From the NCBI GenBank assembly GCA_028292185.1, contig JAQGMT010000220.1, forward strand, positions 1 through 11,756: a DNA stretch of 11,756 nucleotides, given 5' to 3'. Position 1 is the stretch's first letter, and every line of letters begins with the position of its first letter. The stretch comes from Ramlibacter sp. (GTDB lineage Bacteria > Pseudomonadota > Gammaproteobacteria > Burkholderiales > Burkholderiaceae_C). The notes beneath the pieces are model-generated. The model was not told where the DNA came from. It saw only the letters and a list, made by a program, of their open reading frames with translations, and ran no database searches. Below are positions 5,220-11,756 of the stretch, piece by piece. The position numbers were made by a program, and so were the translations under genes.

Positions 5220-6341
5220 ATGAAAAAGTCACTGATTGCTTTAGCTGTTCTGGCTGCCGCCGGCACAGCTTCTGCCCAATCCTCTGTCACGTTGTTCGGC
5301 GTCGTTGACGCTGCGCTCCAACACGTGAACAACAAAGGCGGCGCTAGCGGCACGCGTATGGTGCAAGGCCAGAACACCCGTTCGAATTTCGGCCTGCGTG
5401 GCACGGAAGACCTGGGTGGCGGCATGGCAGCTTCGTTCTGGCTCGAAGCCGACGTCGCAGTCGATGACGGCACGGGCGGTGCAACCAGCACCAACAACCA
5501 AAGCAACGGCGCTGCCGGCGGCACCACGGGCCTGACGTTCAACGCCCGTTCCACCGTCAGCTTGTCCGGCGGCTGGGGCGAACTGCGCCTGGGTCGTGAC
5601 TACACGCCTGGCTTCCGCAGCATCAGCGCGTTCGATCCGTTCGGCACGCGTGGCAGCGGCACCAACCAGCTCCTGAACAGCTCCGGCACCCTGACGCCTG
5701 CCGTCGGTGCAGCTGTGGTCGGTCTGACCAGCACTCGCGCTTCCAACTCCATCGGCTACTTCCTGCCGGCGATGGGCGGTCTGTACGGCGAACTGAAGTA
5801 CTGGCTCGGCGAGAACGCGAGCAACTCGGTTGTCGCTGCTACCGCAACGACTCCGGCCCTCAACACCAGCCGCGACGGTCGTGGCGGTGGCGTTCGCGTG
5901 GGCTATGCCTCCGGTCCGTTCAACGTTGCAGGCTCGTGGAATCGCACGAACTACGCCATCGGCAACTACACCGAGTCGAACATCGGCGGTTCTTGGGACT
6001 TCGGCATGGCCAAGGTCATGGCTGTGGTCGAGCGCGACAAGGCTGGCACGGTCACGGGCCGCGGCTGGGAACTCGGCACGATCGTTCCGGTTGGCGCAGG
6101 CGACATCAAGGCCTCTTACGCTCGCTACCGCACCGACCTGACCGCCGCACGTCCGCAAGCCGCCAAGCTGGCGCTGGGTTACGTGCACAACCTGTCCAAG
6201 CGCACGGCGCTGTACGCTACGTACGCTCGCGTGAAGAACAGCGGTGGCTCGAACGCTCCGGTCCAGAACGGCGCCTTCGGTCTGCCGGGTGTCAATCAGT
6301 CGTCCACGGGTTACGACCTGGGTCTGAAGCACTCGTTCTAA
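5220..6341 (+). CDS. General outer-membrane porin (Gram-negative porin family, Omp32-like)
   Basis: The 373-residue precursor has a classic signal peptide MKKSLIALAVLAAAGTASA cut before Gln20, then QSSVTLFGVVDAALQHV, the usual first strand of betaproteobacterial trimeric porins. Alternating strand patterns (FGLRGTEDLGGGMAASFWLE, GGWGELRLGRDYTPGF, GDIKASYARYR, ALYATYARVKNSGG) run to a C-terminal GYDLGLKHSF ending in Phe, the Bam recognition signal. It forms a 16-stranded beta-barrel for passive diffusion of small hydrophilic solutes. The ATG at 5220 is preceded by GGAGA at good spacing; an in-frame ATG at 5196 would spoil the signal peptide and has no ribosome site. Codon choice is more restricted than in neighbouring genes (e.g. 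AAC, GGC, CTG), as in highly expressed proteins. Alone, with its own terminator. Substrate preference cannot be told. Confidence 0.93.
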   Translation: MKKSLIALAVLAAAGTASAQSSVTLFGVVDAALQHVNNKGGASGTRMVQGQNTRSNFGLRGTEDLGGGMAASFWLEADVAVDDGTGGATSTNNQSNGAAGGTTGLTFNARSTVSLSGGWGELRLGRDYTPGFRSISAFDPFGTRGSGTNQLLNSSGTLTPAVGAAVVGLTSTRASNSIGYFLPAMGGLYGELKYWLGENASNSVVAATATTPALNTSRDGRGGGVRVGYASGPFNVAGSWNRTNYAIGNYTESNIGGSWDFGMAKVMAVVERDKAGTVTGRGWELGTIVPVGAGDIKASYARYRTDLTAARPQAAKLALGYVHNLSKRTALYATYARVKNSGGSNAPVQNGAFGLPGVNQSSTGYDLGLKHSF

Positions 6342-6348
6342 TTCCAGG

Positions 6349-6364
6349 CCGGACGCAAGTCCGG
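6349..6364 (+). other. Tetraloop hairpin in porin 3' untranslated region
   Basis: CCGGAC-GCAA-GTCCGG is a perfect six-pair stem closed by a GNRA-type loop, seven bases after the porin stop and 20 bases before the terminator. It may stabilise the mRNA end; this is inference. Confidence 0.45.
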
Positions 6365-6384
6365 TTCAACGAAGAAGAAACTTG

Positions 6385-6411
6385 AAAAGCCGCCTTCGGG
6401 CGGCTTTTTTT
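6385..6411 (+). terminator. Rho-independent terminator of the porin
   Basis: GCCGCC-TTCG-GGCGGC, with a UUCG tetraloop, is followed by seven T and preceded by four A that can extend the stem. It lies 44 bases after the porin stop. Confidence 0.95.
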
Positions 6412-6442
6412 ATGGGCGCGGCGCAGCGCGTGCTCTGCTAGC

Positions 6443-7675
6443 ATGCCTCTTCGCCTGCCAAAACAGATGCTTGCCCACCGACTGAAAGTCAATGGCCGTG
6501 CCTTCGCGCACATCGCGCAGTTTCATCCCGAACTGATGGCGCTGCGGCGAGACCTGCACGCACATCCCGAACTCGGATTCGAGGAGGTGTACACGGCGCG
6601 CCGGGTCAAGGAGGCGCTGAAGCTTTGCGGCGTTGACGAGGTTCACACCGGCATCGGCAAGACCGGCGTGGTCGGCGTGATCAAGGGACAGCGCAACGCG
6701 AGCGGCCGCATGGTGGGACTTCGTGCCGACATGGATGCGCTCACCATGATCGAACAGAACGACTTCTCATGGAAATCGGCGCGGCACGGCATGATGCACG
6801 GCTGCGGCCACGACGGCCACACCGCGATGCTGGTGGGCGCGGCGCGCTACCTCGCCGAGACGCGCAACTTCGATGGCACGGCGGTGCTGGTGTTCCAGCC
6901 CGGCGAAGAGGGTTTTGCCGGCGCCAAGGAGATGATCCAGGACGGCTTGTTCGACCGCTTCCCGGTTGGGGCGATCTATGCGATGCACAACTGGCCGGCG
7001 ATGAAGCCGGGCACCGTAGGCCTCAACTCAGGTCCGATGATGGCAGCGGCGGATCGGGTGACGATCGAAATCACCGGGCGCGGCGGACACGGCGCGCATG
7101 CGTATCTTGCGATCGATCCAGTGCTGGTGGCCGCGCACATCATCACGGCAGTGCAGAGCGTCGTTTCGCGCAACGTGCGGCCCATCGACAGCGCGGTGAT
7201 CAGCCTGTGCGCGATGCAGGCCGGCGACGTGCACGCGATGAGCGTGATCCCGAGCAAGGCCGTCTTGGTCGGCACCGTGCGCACGTTTCACGTGGACGTG
7301 CAGAACTTGATCGAACGCCGCCTGGCCGAATTGTGCAGTGCCGTGGCGCTCGGACTGGGTGCTACGGCGACGGTGCAGTACGAGCGGATCTATCCGGCCA
7401 CCGTGAACACGGCGGACGAAGCGAACTTCGCGGCCGACGTCGCCGAGAGCCTGGTGGGCGCCGAGCATGTGGTGCGCGACATGGAACCCAGCATGGGCGC
7501 GGAAGATTTCGCCTTCATGCTGCAGACCCGGCCGGGCGCCTACCTGCGCATCGGGCAGGGCGGCGAAGGCTGCTTCCTGCACAACAGCCGCTACGACTTC
7601 AACGACGAGATCCTGCCCCTCGGCTCGGCGCTGCACGCCAGCCTGATCGAACAATCGATGCCGCTCACGGTGTGA
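6443..7675 (+). CDS. M20D family amidohydrolase (hippurate hydrolase / N-acyl amino acid amidohydrolase-like)
   Basis: The 410-residue enzyme belongs to the M20D metallo-amidohydrolases, which cleave N-acyl amino acids such as hippurate or indole-3-acetyl conjugates. Metal-site residues are visible: Cys121 and His123 in MMHGCGHDGHT, Glu155/Glu156 in FQPGEEGFAGA, His182 in YAMHNWPAMKPG, and His380 in CFLHNSRYDFND. The lid/dimerisation domain (about 203-320) begins ADRVTIEITGRGGHGAHAY. No signal peptide is seen, so it is likely cytoplasmic. Substrate cannot be read from sequence. The start is unsure: the ATG at 6443 has no Shine-Dalgarno, gives a longer leader than usual before IAQFHPELMALRRDLHAHPELGFEE, and lies only 31 bases after the porin terminator; ATG 6467 is an alternative. 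Converges on zwf. Confidence 0.9.
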   Translation: MPLRLPKQMLAHRLKVNGRAFAHIAQFHPELMALRRDLHAHPELGFEEVYTARRVKEALKLCGVDEVHTGIGKTGVVGVIKGQRNASGRMVGLRADMDALTMIEQNDFSWKSARHGMMHGCGHDGHTAMLVGAARYLAETRNFDGTAVLVFQPGEEGFAGAKEMIQDGLFDRFPVGAIYAMHNWPAMKPGTVGLNSGPMMAAADRVTIEITGRGGHGAHAYLAIDPVLVAAHIITAVQSVVSRNVRPIDSAVISLCAMQAGDVHAMSVIPSKAVLVGTVRTFHVDVQNLIERRLAELCSAVALGLGATATVQYERIYPATVNTADEANFAADVAESLVGAEHVVRDMEPSMGAEDFAFMLQTRPGAYLRIGQGGEGCFLHNSRYDFNDEILPLGSALHASLIEQSMPLTV

Positions 7676-7699
7676 GCGCAGGCGCTGCGTCAGCGCTCA
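7673..7699. terminator. Inverted repeat carrying both stop codons, amidohydrolase/zwf junction
   Basis: TGAGCGC (7673-7679) and GCGCTCA (7693-7699) are exact complements, and each arm contains one gene's TGA stop. No T-run follows on either strand. It could form a hairpin at both mRNA ends; a terminator role is a weak inference. Confidence 0.3.
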
Positions 7700-9163
7700 G
7701 CATTCCTCGCTCCAGCAATGTCCGTCGCGAGCGATCATGGCGCTGGCGGCACTCGGGCCCCAGGTGCCCGCCGCGTACGGGCGCGGCCCGGATGGGTCCT
7801 GCCGCCAATGGTCCATCACCGGCTCAACCCAGCGCCACGCCTCTTCCTGTTCATCGCTGCGGACGAACAAATTGAGGCGGCCGTCGATCACGTCGAGCAG
7901 CAGGCGCTCGTAGGCGCCGACGCGCTCGGAGCCGAAGCGCTTGTCGAAGTCGAGGTCCAGGTGCACCGGTGTGAGGGCGGGCGCAAGCGTCTTGGCCTGC
8001 TGGCGATTCTCCTGGCCTTGCGCCAGCAGGTGCAACTCCAGTCCGTCCTTGGGCTGCAAGTGAATCACCAGGCGGTTGGCGTCTCCGTTGGGCGAGCGGA
8101 AGATCGCGTGCGGCGCGGGTCTGAAGTTGATGACGATGCGTGCGTCACGGGCGGCCAACCGCTTGCCGGTGCGAATGTAGAACGGCACGCCGGCCCAGCG
8201 CCAGTTGGCAATCTCGGCGCGCAACGCAACAAACGTTTCGGTGGTGCTCTGCGGATTGACGCCGGCCTCGTCGCGATAGCCCGGCACCGCCTCGCCCCCG
8301 ACGATGCCAGCCGCGTACTGCCCGCGGACCACATGCTGCCCGATGTCTTCGCCCGTCCACGGCTTGAGCGACCGCAAGACCTTCAGCTTCTCGTCGCGTA
8401 TGGCATCCGCATGCGCGTTGATGGGCGGCTCCATCGCCAGCGCACACACCAGTTGCAATGCGTGGTTCTGCACCATGTCGCGCAACGCACCCGTGTTGTC
8501 GTAGAAAGCCCCGCGCTTTTCCACACCGAAGTCTTCGGCAATGGTGATCTGGATGTTGGCGATGGTCTCGCGCCGCCACAGCGGTTCGAACAAGGCATTC
8601 CCGAAGCGCAGCGCAAACAGGTTCTGCACCGAAGGCTTGCCCAGGTAATGATCGATGCGGAAGATCTGGTTCTCCCTCAGTACCTTGCGCACCGTCTCGT
8701 TGATCGCGCGGTTGGACGCGAGGTCGCTGCCCAGCGGCTTCTCCAGCACGACACGGGTGTTCGGCGTATTCAAGCCGGCGGCCGCGAGTTGCTCGCAAGC
8801 GGCAGTAAAGAGCGAAGGCGCGGTGGCCAGGTACATCACGACGCTGTCGGCCTGCTGCTGGCGCAGCATCCCGGCCAGCCGCCGAAAGTCGTCCGGCTTG
8901 GACAAATCCATGCGCAGGAAATGCAGCAGTGCCGCGAAGCGGTCGAACTCTTGCGGGCTGGGCCGCTTCGCCAGATCCACCTGGTCCAGCCGCCCCCGCA
9001 TCAGGGCCCGGTACTGCTGGTCACTGAGATCGTCGCGGGCGACGCCGATGATGCGCGTGTTGTCGGGCAATGAGCCGTGACGGAACGCCTGGAAGAGCGC
9101 CGGCATCAACTTGCGCCACGCGAGATCGCCGGTGCCGCCGAACAGGACAAGGTCTAAGCTCAT
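7697..9163 (-). CDS. zwf: Glucose-6-phosphate 1-dehydrogenase
   Basis: A 488-residue protein oxidising glucose-6-phosphate to 6-phosphogluconolactone with NAD(P)+, the entry to the oxidative pentose phosphate and Entner-Doudoroff routes. Seen: dinucleotide-binding loop LVLFGGTGDLAWRKL (6-19), VVLEKPLGSDL (138-148), the signature substrate site RIDHYLGK (169-176), the catalytic His in VQNHALQ (His234), and YIRTGKRL further on. Length is typical (about 480-495). ATG 9163 gives the standard N-terminus MSLDLVLFGG; ATG 9169 two codons upstream is possible, and the frame back to 9250 overlaps pgi and is not supported. Divergent from pgi across 107 bases, so the two genes of glucose-6-phosphate use probably share control. 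No HexR-type operator was recognised. Confidence 0.96.
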   Translation of the reverse strand: MSLDLVLFGGTGDLAWRKLMPALFQAFRHGSLPDNTRIIGVARDDLSDQQYRALMRGRLDQVDLAKRPSPQEFDRFAALLHFLRMDLSKPDDFRRLAGMLRQQQADSVVMYLATAPSLFTAACEQLAAAGLNTPNTRVVLEKPLGSDLASNRAINETVRKVLRENQIFRIDHYLGKPSVQNLFALRFGNALFEPLWRRETIANIQITIAEDFGVEKRGAFYDNTGALRDMVQNHALQLVCALAMEPPINAHADAIRDEKLKVLRSLKPWTGEDIGQHVVRGQYAAGIVGGEAVPGYRDEAGVNPQSTTETFVALRAEIANWRWAGVPFYIRTGKRLAARDARIVINFRPAPHAIFRSPNGDANRLVIHLQPKDGLELHLLAQGQENRQQAKTLAPALTPVHLDLDFDKRFGSERVGAYERLLLDVIDGRLNLFVRSDEQEEAWRWVEPVMDHWRQDPSGPRPYAAGTWGPSAASAMIARDGHCWSEEC

Positions 9164-9270
9164 GAGCATCCGAAAAAAACGAACGGGTACTGTAACTTGG
9201 ATAATGGGATCATGAATCCAGCACACGCTTGCCGCAGACGAGCTCTGCAATCGAACCGGTGGTCGTCGTC
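9164..9270. promoter_or_regulatory. Divergent zwf/pgi control region
   Basis: This 107-base gap separates two opposite genes and is AT-richer at 9171-9210. On the plus strand a -10-like GATAAT (9200-9205) precedes an ATG at 9212 by six bases. On the minus strand TACAGT (9190-9195) is a possible zwf -10. Neither has a consensus -35. No clear palindrome or known operator was seen. Confidence 0.4.
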
Positions 9271-9274
9271 ATGA
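9212..9274 (+). CDS. Possible 20-codon leader ORF coupled to pgi
   Basis: An ATG six bases after a -10-like GATAAT opens a 20-residue basic, Ser-rich frame (starting MNPAHACRRR). Its TGA overlaps the pgi ATG in an ATGA junction. No homology is recognised and there is no Shine-Dalgarno, so it would need leaderless translation. It may be chance; if real it could couple translation into pgi, whose own start has only a weak GGTGG upstream. Confidence 0.2.
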   Translation: MNPAHACRRRALQSNRWSSS

Positions 9275-10818
9275 GTGCGGGAACGTCACGGCCCCATTGC
9301 GACCGCACCATCGTGTGGCCACTGCTGCGATCGCACTTCGAGCATGAAGCATGCCACTTCGACGTGCGTGCCGCCTTTCGCTCGGACCCGAATCGCTTCG
9401 AGAACTTCAGCCAGCAGGCGCCGCATGTCTTCGCCGACCTCTCGAAAAATCTGGTCGACACCCACGCCAAGTCGCTGCTGCTCGAACTGGCGCGCGAATG
9501 CGGACTGGAGCGGCACCGCGATGCGATGTTCGCGGGTGAACGCATCAACAACACGGAGCAGCGCGCGGTCAAGCACTGGTTGTTGCGCGCGCCTGCCGGT
9601 GCAAGCGCCGATCCAGATGCGGGCGCGGTGCACGCAACGCTCGATGCGATGCTGGCGTACGCCGAGCAGATCCGCGCGGATGCGAGCATCACCGATGTGG
9701 TGAACATCGGCATCGGCGGCTCGGACCTGGGCCCTCAGATGGCCGTGCTGGCGCTGGCCGAGTTCGCGATTCCCGGCAAGCGTTTTCACTTCGTGTCGAA
9801 CGTCGATGGCCACGAGCTCGCCGGTGTGCTGCGGCAACTGCGGGCCGAGAACACCTTGTTCCTGATCGCCTCCAAGACATTCACGACCATCGAGACGATG
9901 ACGAATGCGCGTTCGGCTCGCGCGTGGTTCGAGGTGCAAGGCGGGCGCGACATCGCGCGGCATTTCGCCGCGCTCACGACCAATGTCGCCGCCGCGGCCG
10001 AGTTCGGCATCTCCACCACCTTTGGTTTTTGGGACTGGGTCGGCGGCCGCTACTCGCTGTGGTCGGCCATCGGGCTGCCAGTCGCGATTGCCATCGGCGC
10101 GGACGGCTTTCGCCAACTGCTGGGCGGCGCGCACGACATGGACGAGCACTTCGCCAAGGCGCCGCTGGCAGACAATCTTCCGGTGCGCCTGGGCCTGCTC
10201 GACGTCTGGTACCGCAACTTCCATGGCTTCACCAGCCGCAGCATCGCGCCGTATCACAGCGCCTTGCGACGCCTGCCCGCTTATCTGCAGCAGCTTGAAA
10301 TGGAGAGCAACGGCAAACGCGTGGACCAGCACGGCCGTGCGCTTTCCGTCGCCACGTCACCGGTCCTGTGGGGGGAGCCGGGCACCAATGGGCAGCACGC
10401 TTATTTCCAGATGCTGCATCAGGGCACGGACGTGGTGCCGGTGGAGTTCGTGGCGGTTGCGCATGCGGAGCACGATTTGCCTGGCCATCACGAACAGCTG
10501 CTGGCCAACGCGCTTGCTCAGGCGCAGGCGCTGATGCAGGGCAAGACGGACGGCGGCGGCCACAAGGATTTCCCCGGCAACCGTCCCAGCACCTTCTTCG
10601 TCCTGGATCGACTGACGCCCGCCAGCTTTGGGGCACTCGTCGCGCTGTACGAACATCGAGTGTTCGTCAGCGGCTCGATCTGGGGCATCAACAGCTTCGA
10701 CCAATGGGGTGTGGAATTGGGCAAGGTGCTGGCCAAGGACATCGCTGCTCGCTTCGAAAGCGGTGACGCGGCCGGTCTGGACGCATCCACTGCCGGTCTG
10801 TTGAAGCGGCTTCGATAG
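9271..10818 (+). CDS. pgi: Glucose-6-phosphate isomerase
   Basis: A 515-residue cytoplasmic enzyme interconverting glucose-6-phosphate and fructose-6-phosphate. Seen: NIGIGGSDLGPQM (145-157), the phosphate loop IASKTFTTIETMTNA (199-213), FWDWVGGRYSLWSAIGLP (253-270), the PGI signature region LWGEPGTNGQHAYFQMLHQG (367-386), and SFDQWGVELGK (475-485). By alignment with known PGIs, the likely catalytic residues are Glu369, His401 and Lys485. Length is normal for the shorter bacterial form (E. coli 549). I chose ATG 9271; in-frame TTG 9229 and GTG 9259 are possible but weaker. Divergent from zwf, which uses the same substrate. In some related genomes a transaldolase gene neighbours pgi; none is present here. 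Confidence 0.96.
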   Translation: MSAGTSRPHCDRTIVWPLLRSHFEHEACHFDVRAAFRSDPNRFENFSQQAPHVFADLSKNLVDTHAKSLLLELARECGLERHRDAMFAGERINNTEQRAVKHWLLRAPAGASADPDAGAVHATLDAMLAYAEQIRADASITDVVNIGIGGSDLGPQMAVLALAEFAIPGKRFHFVSNVDGHELAGVLRQLRAENTLFLIASKTFTTIETMTNARSARAWFEVQGGRDIARHFAALTTNVAAAAEFGISTTFGFWDWVGGRYSLWSAIGLPVAIAIGADGFRQLLGGAHDMDEHFAKAPLADNLPVRLGLLDVWYRNFHGFTSRSIAPYHSALRRLPAYLQQLEMESNGKRVDQHGRALSVATSPVLWGEPGTNGQHAYFQMLHQGTDVVPVEFVAVAHAEHDLPGHHEQLLANALAQAQALMQGKTDGGGHKDFPGNRPSTFFVLDRLTPASFGALVALYEHRVFVSGSIWGINSFDQWGVELGKVLAKDIAARFESGDAAGLDASTAGLLKRLR

Positions 10819-10825
10819 GAAGGAC

Positions 10826-10842
10826 GCCCGCTTTTCGCGGGC
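10826..10842 (+). terminator. Hairpin after pgi, possible terminator
   Basis: GCCCGC-TTTTC-GCGGGC forms a six-pair stem eight bases after the pgi stop. The following bases (CTATCTTC) are T-containing but not a clean run, so termination may be weak. Confidence 0.45.
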
Positions 10843-10908
10843 CTATCTTCACCGACGCCTTCGGCCTATCATCGTTCGGGGATTTCCCCGCACACCGAGG
10901 AGTGAGAC

Positions 10909-11280
10909 ATGGATGAGATCCAGAAGGCCGTCAAGACCTGCTTCAAGAAATACGCGGACTTCACGGGGCGAGCGGCGCGTCCGGAATTCTGGTGGTTCGC
11001 GCTGTTCCAGTTCGTGGTGATGGTGGTACTGGGCATGGTGAGCCAGCAGCTCGAAGGACTCGCCGGCCTGGCGATGCTGCTGCCCGGCCTGGCAGTCGGA
11101 GCACGCCGCCTGCACGACGTCAACAAGAGCGCGTGGTTGATGCTGCTATGGCTGATCCCCGTGCTCGGCTGGATCCTGCTGATCTACTGGGCCGCGCAGC
11201 CCGGCGACGCAGCAGCGAACAATTACGGCCCGCCCCCCTCAGGTCCTGTGGTCGCCGAACTGGTGCCGGGCCAGCAATAG
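10909..11280 (+). CDS. DUF805 family inner-membrane protein
   Basis: The 123-residue protein has the DUF805 pattern: an N-terminal FTGRAARPEFWWFALFQ segment, a first membrane helix (about 28-44), a second (about 50-64), the conserved ARRLHDVNKSAWLMLLW motif (65-81), and a third helix (about 76-95), ending in a Pro-rich tail (107-123). DUF805 proteins are small integral inner-membrane proteins; no biochemical function is firmly known. The start is well supported by CGAGGAG seven bases before the ATG. A -10-like TATCAT (10867-10872) lies in the gap after pgi, without a good -35, so it may be a separate unit or be read from pgi. Nothing about its neighbours reveals its job. Confidence 0.88.
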   Translation: MDEIQKAVKTCFKKYADFTGRAARPEFWWFALFQFVVMVVLGMVSQQLEGLAGLAMLLPGLAVGARRLHDVNKSAWLMLLWLIPVLGWILLIYWAAQPGDAAANNYGPPPSGPVVAELVPGQQ

Positions 11281-11380
11281 CTTGCCCCCACCCCAACCCT
11301 CCCCGGAGGGGGAGGGAGAAGAAAAAACCCCGCAGGGGCACAAGGATCGCGCGAAGCAACGCGCAGCGCGATCCCCCAAT
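11281..11380. repeat. Hairpin-rich intergenic stretch between the DUF805 gene and terminator
   Basis: Three separate inverted repeats lie close together: CCCTCCCC/GGGGAGGG (11297-11304 with 11309-11316), CCCC-GCA-GGGG (about 11328-11338), and GGATCGCGC/GCGCGATCC (11344-11352 with 11366-11374). The first, with the preceding CCCCACCCCAA, resembles C/G-rich intergenic palindromes that occur widely in beta- and gammaproteobacterial genomes. A repeat family is plausible but needs genome-wide comparison. No gene is seen. Confidence 0.5.
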
Positions 11381-11409
11381 AAAAAAGCCGGCTTCACGCC
11401 GGCTTTTTT
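11381..11409. terminator. Bidirectional rho-independent terminator between the DUF805 gene and groL
   Basis: GCCGGC-TTCAC-GCCGGC is flanked by six A on the left and six T on the right, so a stem with a T-run forms on both strands. It is placed to stop the DUF805 transcript and the groESL transcript. Confidence 0.93.
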
Positions 11410-11421
11410 ATCTAGCTAAAC

Positions 11422-11452
11422 CACTCACAAAACGCGCAGCGTTTTGCGAGTG
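11422..11452 (-). other. Long hairpin just downstream of groL
   Basis: Two 14-base arms (11422-11435 and 11439-11452) around a 3-base loop pair with a single mismatch position. It lies eight bases after the groL stop and 13 bases before the terminator, so it would be a strong 3'-untranslated hairpin of the groL mRNA. Confidence 0.6.
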
Positions 11453-11459
11453 AAGCGGC

Positions 11460-11756
11460 TTACATATCCATGCCGCCCATGCCGCCCATACCACCCATGC
11501 CGCCGCCCATGCCACCGCCACCGGCGCCGGCTTCTTCCTTCGGCGCTTCAGCGACCATGGCTTCGGTCGTGAGCATCAGCGATGCGACCGATGCTGCGTT
11601 CTGCAGCGCGGTGCGGGTCACCTTGGTCGGGTCCAGGATACCCATTTCGATCATGTCGCCATAGGTGTCGTTGGCGGCGTTGAAGCCGTAGTTGCCCTTG
11701 CCGGCCAGCACGGCCGCGACCACCACGGAGGCTTCGCCACCCGCGTTGTTCACGAT
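11460..11756 (-). CDS. groL: Chaperonin GroEL, C-terminal fragment (5' end outside window)
   Basis: The last 98 residues of the 60-kDa chaperonin that folds proteins with GroES in an ATP-driven double ring. Seen: IVNNAGGEASVVV, GNYGFNAANDTYGDMIEMGI, LDPTKVTRTALQNAASVASL, MLTTEAMVAE, all equatorial-domain sequence, then the flexible GGM-repeat tail ending GGMDM. These are standard GroEL features, so this is likely a main housekeeping copy, though other copies may exist elsewhere. The gene continues past the right edge; groES would be expected further upstream on the same strand. Transcription ends at the long hairpin and the bidirectional terminator to the left. Confidence 0.97.
   Translation of the reverse strand: MVNNAGGEASVVVAAVLAGKGNYGFNAANDTYGDMIEMGILDPTKVTRTALQNAASVASLMLTTEAMVAEAPKEEAGAGGGGMGGGMGGMGGMGGMDM

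Noticed and set aside
7718..9073. Long plus-strand reading frame of 451 codons opposite zwf
   Set aside because: It is antisense to a full-length zwf with all motifs intact, has a low-complexity Arg/Val/His-rich product, and reflects GC-biased codon positions.
9164..9211. Search for a HexR-type operator between zwf and pgi
   Set aside because: TGTAAC at 9191 resembles one half-site but no matching second half is present at the right spacing.
9164..9250. N-terminal extension of zwf back to 9250
   Set aside because: It would overlap the pgi upstream region, has no homology to the family, and the standard start MSLDLVLFGG lies at 9163.
11463..11525. Short tandem repeats near the right end (ATG/GGC-rich)
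   Set aside because: These encode the normal Gly-Gly-Met tail of GroEL and are not an independent repeat.

Overview
The window looks like ordinary chromosome from a GC-rich betaproteobacterium, most likely order Burkholderiales and probably family Comamonadaceae. The basis is strong GC bias, the style of the type II secretion pseudopilins, a general porin ending in phenylalanine, a Coq7-type ubiquinone hydroxylase, and a divergent zwf/pgi pair. I could not run a taxonomic search. No phage, transposon, CRISPR array, tRNA or rRNA was seen.

Layout. Positions 1-1534 (minus strand) hold the pseudopilin genes gspG-gspH-gspI-gspJ of a type II secretion system, overlapping end to start; gspJ runs off the left edge. 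gspC, a short inner-membrane clamp protein, is transcribed the other way from a 40-base AT-rich gap. It meets ilvA (biosynthetic threonine deaminase, minus) tail to tail. Between ilvA and a YhfA-like OsmC protein (plus) lies a 233-base gap with a textbook minus-strand terminator, a good -10 box and a C/U-rich stretch resembling the 3' tail of 16S rRNA. This is a candidate small RNA. coq7 (minus) meets osmC tail to tail. After a 315-base gap comes a general porin (plus) with a strong terminator, then an M20D amidohydrolase (plus) converging on zwf (minus). zwf is divergent from pgi (plus). A small DUF805 membrane protein (plus) follows, then a 180-base hairpin-rich gap, and the 3' end of groL (minus) at the right edge.

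How the genes work together. GspG/H/I/J are the major and minor pseudopilins and GspC links the inner-membrane platform to the secretin; the secretin, ATPase and platform genes are not in the window. zwf and pgi both act on glucose-6-phosphate and share a control region. The other genes are unrelated single-gene units: isoleucine synthesis, peroxide or thiol chemistry, ubiquinone synthesis, outer-membrane permeability, amide hydrolysis and protein folding.

No large undescribed system is visible. The most interesting signals are in non-coding DNA: the candidate anti-Shine-Dalgarno-like RNA upstream of ilvA, several -10-like boxes placed so that transcription could begin at or near the start codon, an unused near-perfect Shine-Dalgarno sequence in the porin leader, and the hairpin cluster next to groL.
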